In this document: piece by piece, positions 36,650 to 39,600 of the stretch
Position numbering within the stretch: the stretch's first letter is position 1
Layout: each line of letters starts with the position of its first letter
Origin: Prorocentrum cordatum
Taxonomy: Eukaryota > Sar > Dinophyceae > Prorocentrales > Prorocentraceae
Direction: 5' to 3'
Length of the DNA: 39,600 bases
NCBI GenBank assembly: GCA_963575745.1
Contig: CAUYUJ010005667.1
Location: 20,001 to 59,600 of the forward strand
Program-made: the position numbers and the translations under genes
The notes under the pieces: model-generated
Told to the model about the DNA's origin: nothing
The model's database searches: none
The model's input: the letters and a program-made list of their open reading frames with translations, nothing else

Positions 36650-37530
36650 TCGTCTTGAGGAAATATCGAGCCGGAGCCTCATCCGTGAACGAATCGGCAG
36701 GACATCTCGAGCGGGAACCCCTCCCCACGGGGTCCCCACTTCCAAATTCCAATCCGAGCGGGGTCATCCAAACCGTGCATCTGTTATCACAGTTGGGCTC
36801 CGCAGGCCTGAATAGATAAGGAGCTATCGACCGGGAGCCTCGGTCGTGAGTGAATGTGAAGAGTTCTCGAGCGGGAGCCCTCTCCCTATGGGGTCTCCAC
36901 CTCTCTGTTCGAATCCGAGCGGGGTTATCCCAACCCTGTGACTTTCGTAGCTTTTGGCGTCCTCAGGCCAGAATCTGAAGGAATTCTCGAGCGGGAACAT
37001 CGTCTGTGGATGAATGGCGATGACGTCTCGAGCGGGAACATCTCCGTGTGGGGTCATCCAAACATTGTAAATGTCGTCACTTCTGGGCTCCTCTGAACCT
37101 GGATGAAGTCTTGAGTGCGAGCCTCGTTCGTCAATCGCGGGGAAGTCTCGAGCGGGGGCCCTCGTCCTACGGGGTCCCCACCTCCATTTTCGAATCCGAG
37201 CGGGGTCGTCGCAACCCTGTGATTCTCGTCTCTTTTGGCCTCCTCAGGCCTCAATCTGGAGGACACGTTGAGCGGTAGCCTCGTTAGCGAGTGCATCGCG
37301 AGGGAGTCTCGAGCGAGAGCCCTCTCCCTATGCGGTTCCCGCCTCCATGTTCGAATCCGAGCGGGGTCATCCAAAACCGTGTAACCGTCGCTGCTCTTGG
37401 GCTCCTCGGGCCTGAATCTGGAGGATATTTTGAGCGGCAGCTTGGTTTGTGAGTGAATCGCGGGGACGTTTTGAGCGGGAGCTCTCTTCCTGTGGGATCC
37501 CCGCCTCTATGTTCGAATCCGAGCGGGTCA
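36650..37530 (+). repeat. ~150-bp degenerate tandem repeat, block 4
   Basis: Recurrent order: CTCGAGCGGGAGC, CCTCGT.TGTGAGTGAATCG, GTCTCGAGCGGGAGCCCTC, CCCTATGGGGTC, TTCGAATCCGAGCGGGGTCA, then a variable T-rich stretch. About six copies. A further partial copy is at 37770-37840. Confidence 0.75.
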
Positions 37531-37849
37531 TCGGCTTAGAGTCGGACCTAGGCCAGAACAACATCCTTCAAAAACACACGACTCTCTGCCAGCCAAAACA
37601 CCCCAAACCCTAGAATCATTCGAGGGTGCCCTGCTCCATGGTGCACAAGAACATCCAACAAACAGGAAGAGCACCAGGGTACCCTCCCCGAACCGACCTC
37701 CATCTTATACCACGGTCCGACTGTACTGCAGCAGGCATAGTACTTGAGCATCCCAGGAGGGCAAATCGTAGGCCAGTCTTGAGCGGGAGCCTCGTCTGTG
37801 AGTGAATCGCGAGGAGGTCTCGAGCGGGAGCCGGGGACGCAAGTGCTAC

Positions 37850-38330
37850 ACTGATCCCACAAGTCCAACCGGCCGAACACGACTCACAGGGCCCACGGCT
37901 CCCACAGGTCGCACAAGTCCAACAGGTCACACAGGTGCTCGCACAGGTCCCACGAACGTCACAGGCCCCACACGTCTCACAGGCCCCACAAATGACACAA
38001 ACTCCACAAGTCCCACAAGCCCCACTCCCGCAAGTCCAGCACGTCCTAGAGAGTTCGCAAGTCCCGCAAGTCCCACGCATCCGAAAAACCCTACCGGCCG
38101 CGCAGGTTTCACGGGCCCCACAAGTCTCACAGGTCCCACAGGTCCTACAGGTCCCAGGGGCCCCAATGGTCCGCAAGGTCCCACAGGTGCCCCAGGTGCC
38201 ACAGGTCTCGCAGGTCGCACAGGCCCCACAGGCAACCCGCAGGTCGCACAGGTCCCACAGGTCGCACAGGTCCCACAAGCCCTGCACGTCTCACAGACCC
38301 ACGGGTCCCACACTTCTCAACGGCCTCACG
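37850..38330 (+). repeat. 9-bp CACAGGTCC minisatellite
   Basis: About 50 units of CACAGGTCC / CACAAGTCC. In one plus frame part of it reads as collagen-like [19 protein letters not shown], but this follows directly from the repeat unit. Confidence 0.9.
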
Positions 38331-38467
38331 GGTGACATCCTGGCTTCGGGGCATCATCACCATCGTGAGTCGTCGATGATGATGCCTCTCATGAACACTA
38401 CTAAAATCATCATGTGGAGTCCTTCCGTCGGAGTCATGTTCCTTCCGAAGCAGGGGGAGAACGCGAG

Positions 38468-38690
38468 ATCGGTCAGCATCGAATCGTAAACTCGGATCGG
38501 ATCGGAGTGTGCGTCGGACTCCGGATCGCTTCGCACCGACACGGATCGGACTCGAACCGACGCGGCGGCGCCGGGGTGCACCACGGCGCCGTGCCAACAC
38601 CAGGCCGAGCCGGATCGTGGGCATATCGAAACCAACGGATCGGATCGGCGAAGCCAGAATCGATATCGAACGGGATCGCTCGGATCCAGG
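38468..38690 (+). repeat. Dispersed TCGGATCGG-rich repeat, copy 2
   Basis: Same motif order as 4520-4740, ending in AATCGATATCGAACGGGATC. Here it is followed directly by the other dispersed repeat (38690-38860). Confidence 0.5.
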
Positions 38691-38860
38691 AGGGGCCCGA
38701 CCACAAGAACCTTCCAAGAGAAACCAAACCCTGAGACCCCAGGTCGTGCATGGATGTTTGATGTGGGAACGTCGCGCTTCCCATGGCAAAGCCATCGAAA
38801 CCCAAGAAACCCGGGGCACCCTGGAGGCAAGCAGGGGTGTCTCTTGGCATGGACGTCCAC
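38690..38860 (+). repeat. Dispersed ~165-bp repeat, copy 2
   Basis: Homologous to 25255-25415; contains a 13-bp insertion near 38790 relative to it. Confidence 0.55.
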
Positions 38861-39058
38861 TACAGAGATGGGCCCTGCCTGTGGGGCAAGAGAGAGCGGC
38901 ACCACCAAAGCGGGGAAACCAGGTGGGGGCCCTCCTGGTGGAAAGGCCCCCCCTCCCCGCTTCAGGCAGCCCCCTTCCAAGCTCGGGGAGGCACCGTGGA
39001 CCTTCACGCTGGAGGTGGTTCCCCTGGCGGTGGTGTTGCTTCTCGTTCCCCCCCCGAC

Positions 39059-39141
39059 CTCCTCGCGGAAGAACGCGAGCAGGCAGAGCAGCTTCTGCGG
39101 CGCGGCCTTCGCGGAGGAGAGGTAGAGCTTCTCGATCGAGG
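39059..39141 (-). CDS. Exon 2 of a gene split by an introner-like element
   Basis: On minus, after acceptor TTCTTTGAG the sequence reads SIEKLYLSSAKAAPQKLLCL then LAFFREE and meets a GT donor (GTCGGG). Nearly every codon ends in G or C. It joins in phase with the exon at 39309-39403. The peptide looks like an amphipathic helical segment of a folded protein; no family recognised. Confidence 0.55.
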
Positions 39142-39308
39142 CTCAAAGAATATCGCAATCACGCATTTTCGGAGGCCCGCGCTGACTTCTTGGATCGGCG
39201 CTGCGCCCCCATCCCCGGCACGCGCCAGGGGCGGCGCCGGAGGCGCCGCCAGGGGGCTCCAGCGCCGATCCAAGAGACCGGCGCGGACGCCCGAACTCTC
39301 ATGCTCAC
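39142..39308 (-). mobile_element. Family I palindromic element forming an intron (introner candidate)
   Basis: 167 bp, bounded on minus by donor GTGAGC (39303-39308) and acceptor TTTGAG. Arms: GTTCGGGCGTCCGCGCCGG, TCTTGGATCGGCGCTGGAGC and the inverse CAGCGCCGATCCAAGAAGTC, AGCGCGGGCCTCCG. Centre GGCGGCGCCTCCGGCGCCGCC is a perfect palindrome. The flanking exons are well formed and join in phase, so the element itself supplies the intron. Best-supported member of the family. Confidence 0.65.
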
Positions 39309-39403
39309 GCCATCGTTTGTGCCTCGGCTGGAGGTCGCGGGCGCCCCTGATGTTGAGCAGCAGCACGTTTGCCTCGGGCGGCTGGCTATCGGGGGCGGCT
39401 TGA
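39309..39403 (-). CDS. Exon 1 of a gene split by an introner-like element
   Basis: Acceptor ATTCTTCACCTCCTAG on minus, then QAAPDSQPPEANVLLLNIRG then ARDLQPRHKRW, ending in phase 1 at GTGAGC. The codon is completed by the CC that opens the next exon. Upstream (39404-39600) is low-complexity CGCGAAGCG/GGGGCC sequence without a clear exon. Confidence 0.55.
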
Positions 39404-39600
39404 CTAGGAGGTGAAGAATAGGCCCCCCCCTTGGGGCCCTTTTCTTCCCCCTCGCGTAGGTCGCTGTATGGCCCAAGAGGGGGCCTCAAAGGGCCCCTCG
39501 GATGGCCACTTTCTTCCTCCCCCATTTGAAAGGGCTTCGCGCTTCGCGAACCGCTTCGCGCTCTCGCGCTGCCTCCCAGGGGAGAAGCGGAGGATGAGGA

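Noticed and set aside
36650-37530. tRNA-like genes suggested by repeated GTTCGAATCC
   Set aside because: The sequence resembles a polymerase III B box, but the bases on either side do not form a T-stem, no anticodon arm or A box fits, and it is simply part of the ~150-bp repeat.
37850-38330. Collagen-like Gly-X-Y protein
   Set aside because: The Gly-Pro-Thr pattern follows from the 9-bp CACAGGTCC unit and persists for only part of the array; other frames are equally regular.

Overview
This window looks like nuclear DNA of a dinoflagellate. Three observations support this. (1) Two minus-strand sites, 11327-11348 and 9245-9266, match the known 22-nt dinoflagellate spliced leader (DinoSL) at 18/22 and 17/22 positions, and the first lies 40 nt upstream of an ATG that opens a coiled-coil reading frame. 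(2) Every convincing coding segment is a short, GC3-rich exon on the minus strand, as in the unidirectional gene arrays of dinoflagellates. (3) The DNA between them is GC-rich and packed with minisatellites, triplet repeats and short palindromic elements. The species cannot be fixed from sequence alone; a GC-rich Prorocentrum-like genome is my guess. No rRNA, tRNA, CRISPR array or prokaryotic operon is seen. Long open frames are mostly translations of repeats.

Layout. 1-2.1 kb: nested and adjacent inverted-repeat (MITE-like) elements, with one candidate exon. 2.5-4.4 kb: acidic exons, a CTC/GAG tract, two palindromic elements and a clear terminal exon (3972-4216). 5-6.4 kb: another inverted-repeat element, degenerate repeats and an acidic frame. 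6.5-11.5 kb: a tandem gene region on the minus strand in which a ~15-bp minisatellite recurs, twice directly upstream of a relict DinoSL, and in which two paralogous exon segments (7001-7654 and 10096-10248) occur. 12.2-13.2 kb: candidate exons. 13.2-16.7 kb: GAG/CTC tracts and five or six copies of a ~120-200-bp palindromic family that interleaves with exons, including a PPR-like one. 16.8-19.5 kb: a frame-conserved duplication and a strong acidic-protein terminal exon. 19.8-21.2 kb: palindromes and another acidic exon. 22.0-24.7 kb: about 26 copies of a 103-bp minisatellite. 25-32.6 kb: gene-poor minisatellites, microsatellites and a (CAA)n-ended dispersed element. 33.2-33.7 kb: a two-exon gene fragment. 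34.0-35.1 kb: twelve copies of a 90-bp repeat. 35.4 kb: a candidate exon. 36.6-38.3 kb: degenerate repeats. 39.06-39.40 kb: two exons whose intervening intron is one of the palindromic elements.

The most interesting signal is the palindromic family. Eight copies or part-copies are seen, and at 39142-39308 one forms a 167-bp intron with GTGAGC donor, AG acceptor and consistent reading phase. This is what an introner (intron-generating transposable element) should look like. At least seven other short inverted-repeat families share the window. The other striking feature is the relict spliced leaders, which imply that spliced mRNAs were copied back into the genome. Gene functions are mostly unknown: exons are short, gene models are incomplete, and splice sites are my reading of the sequence.
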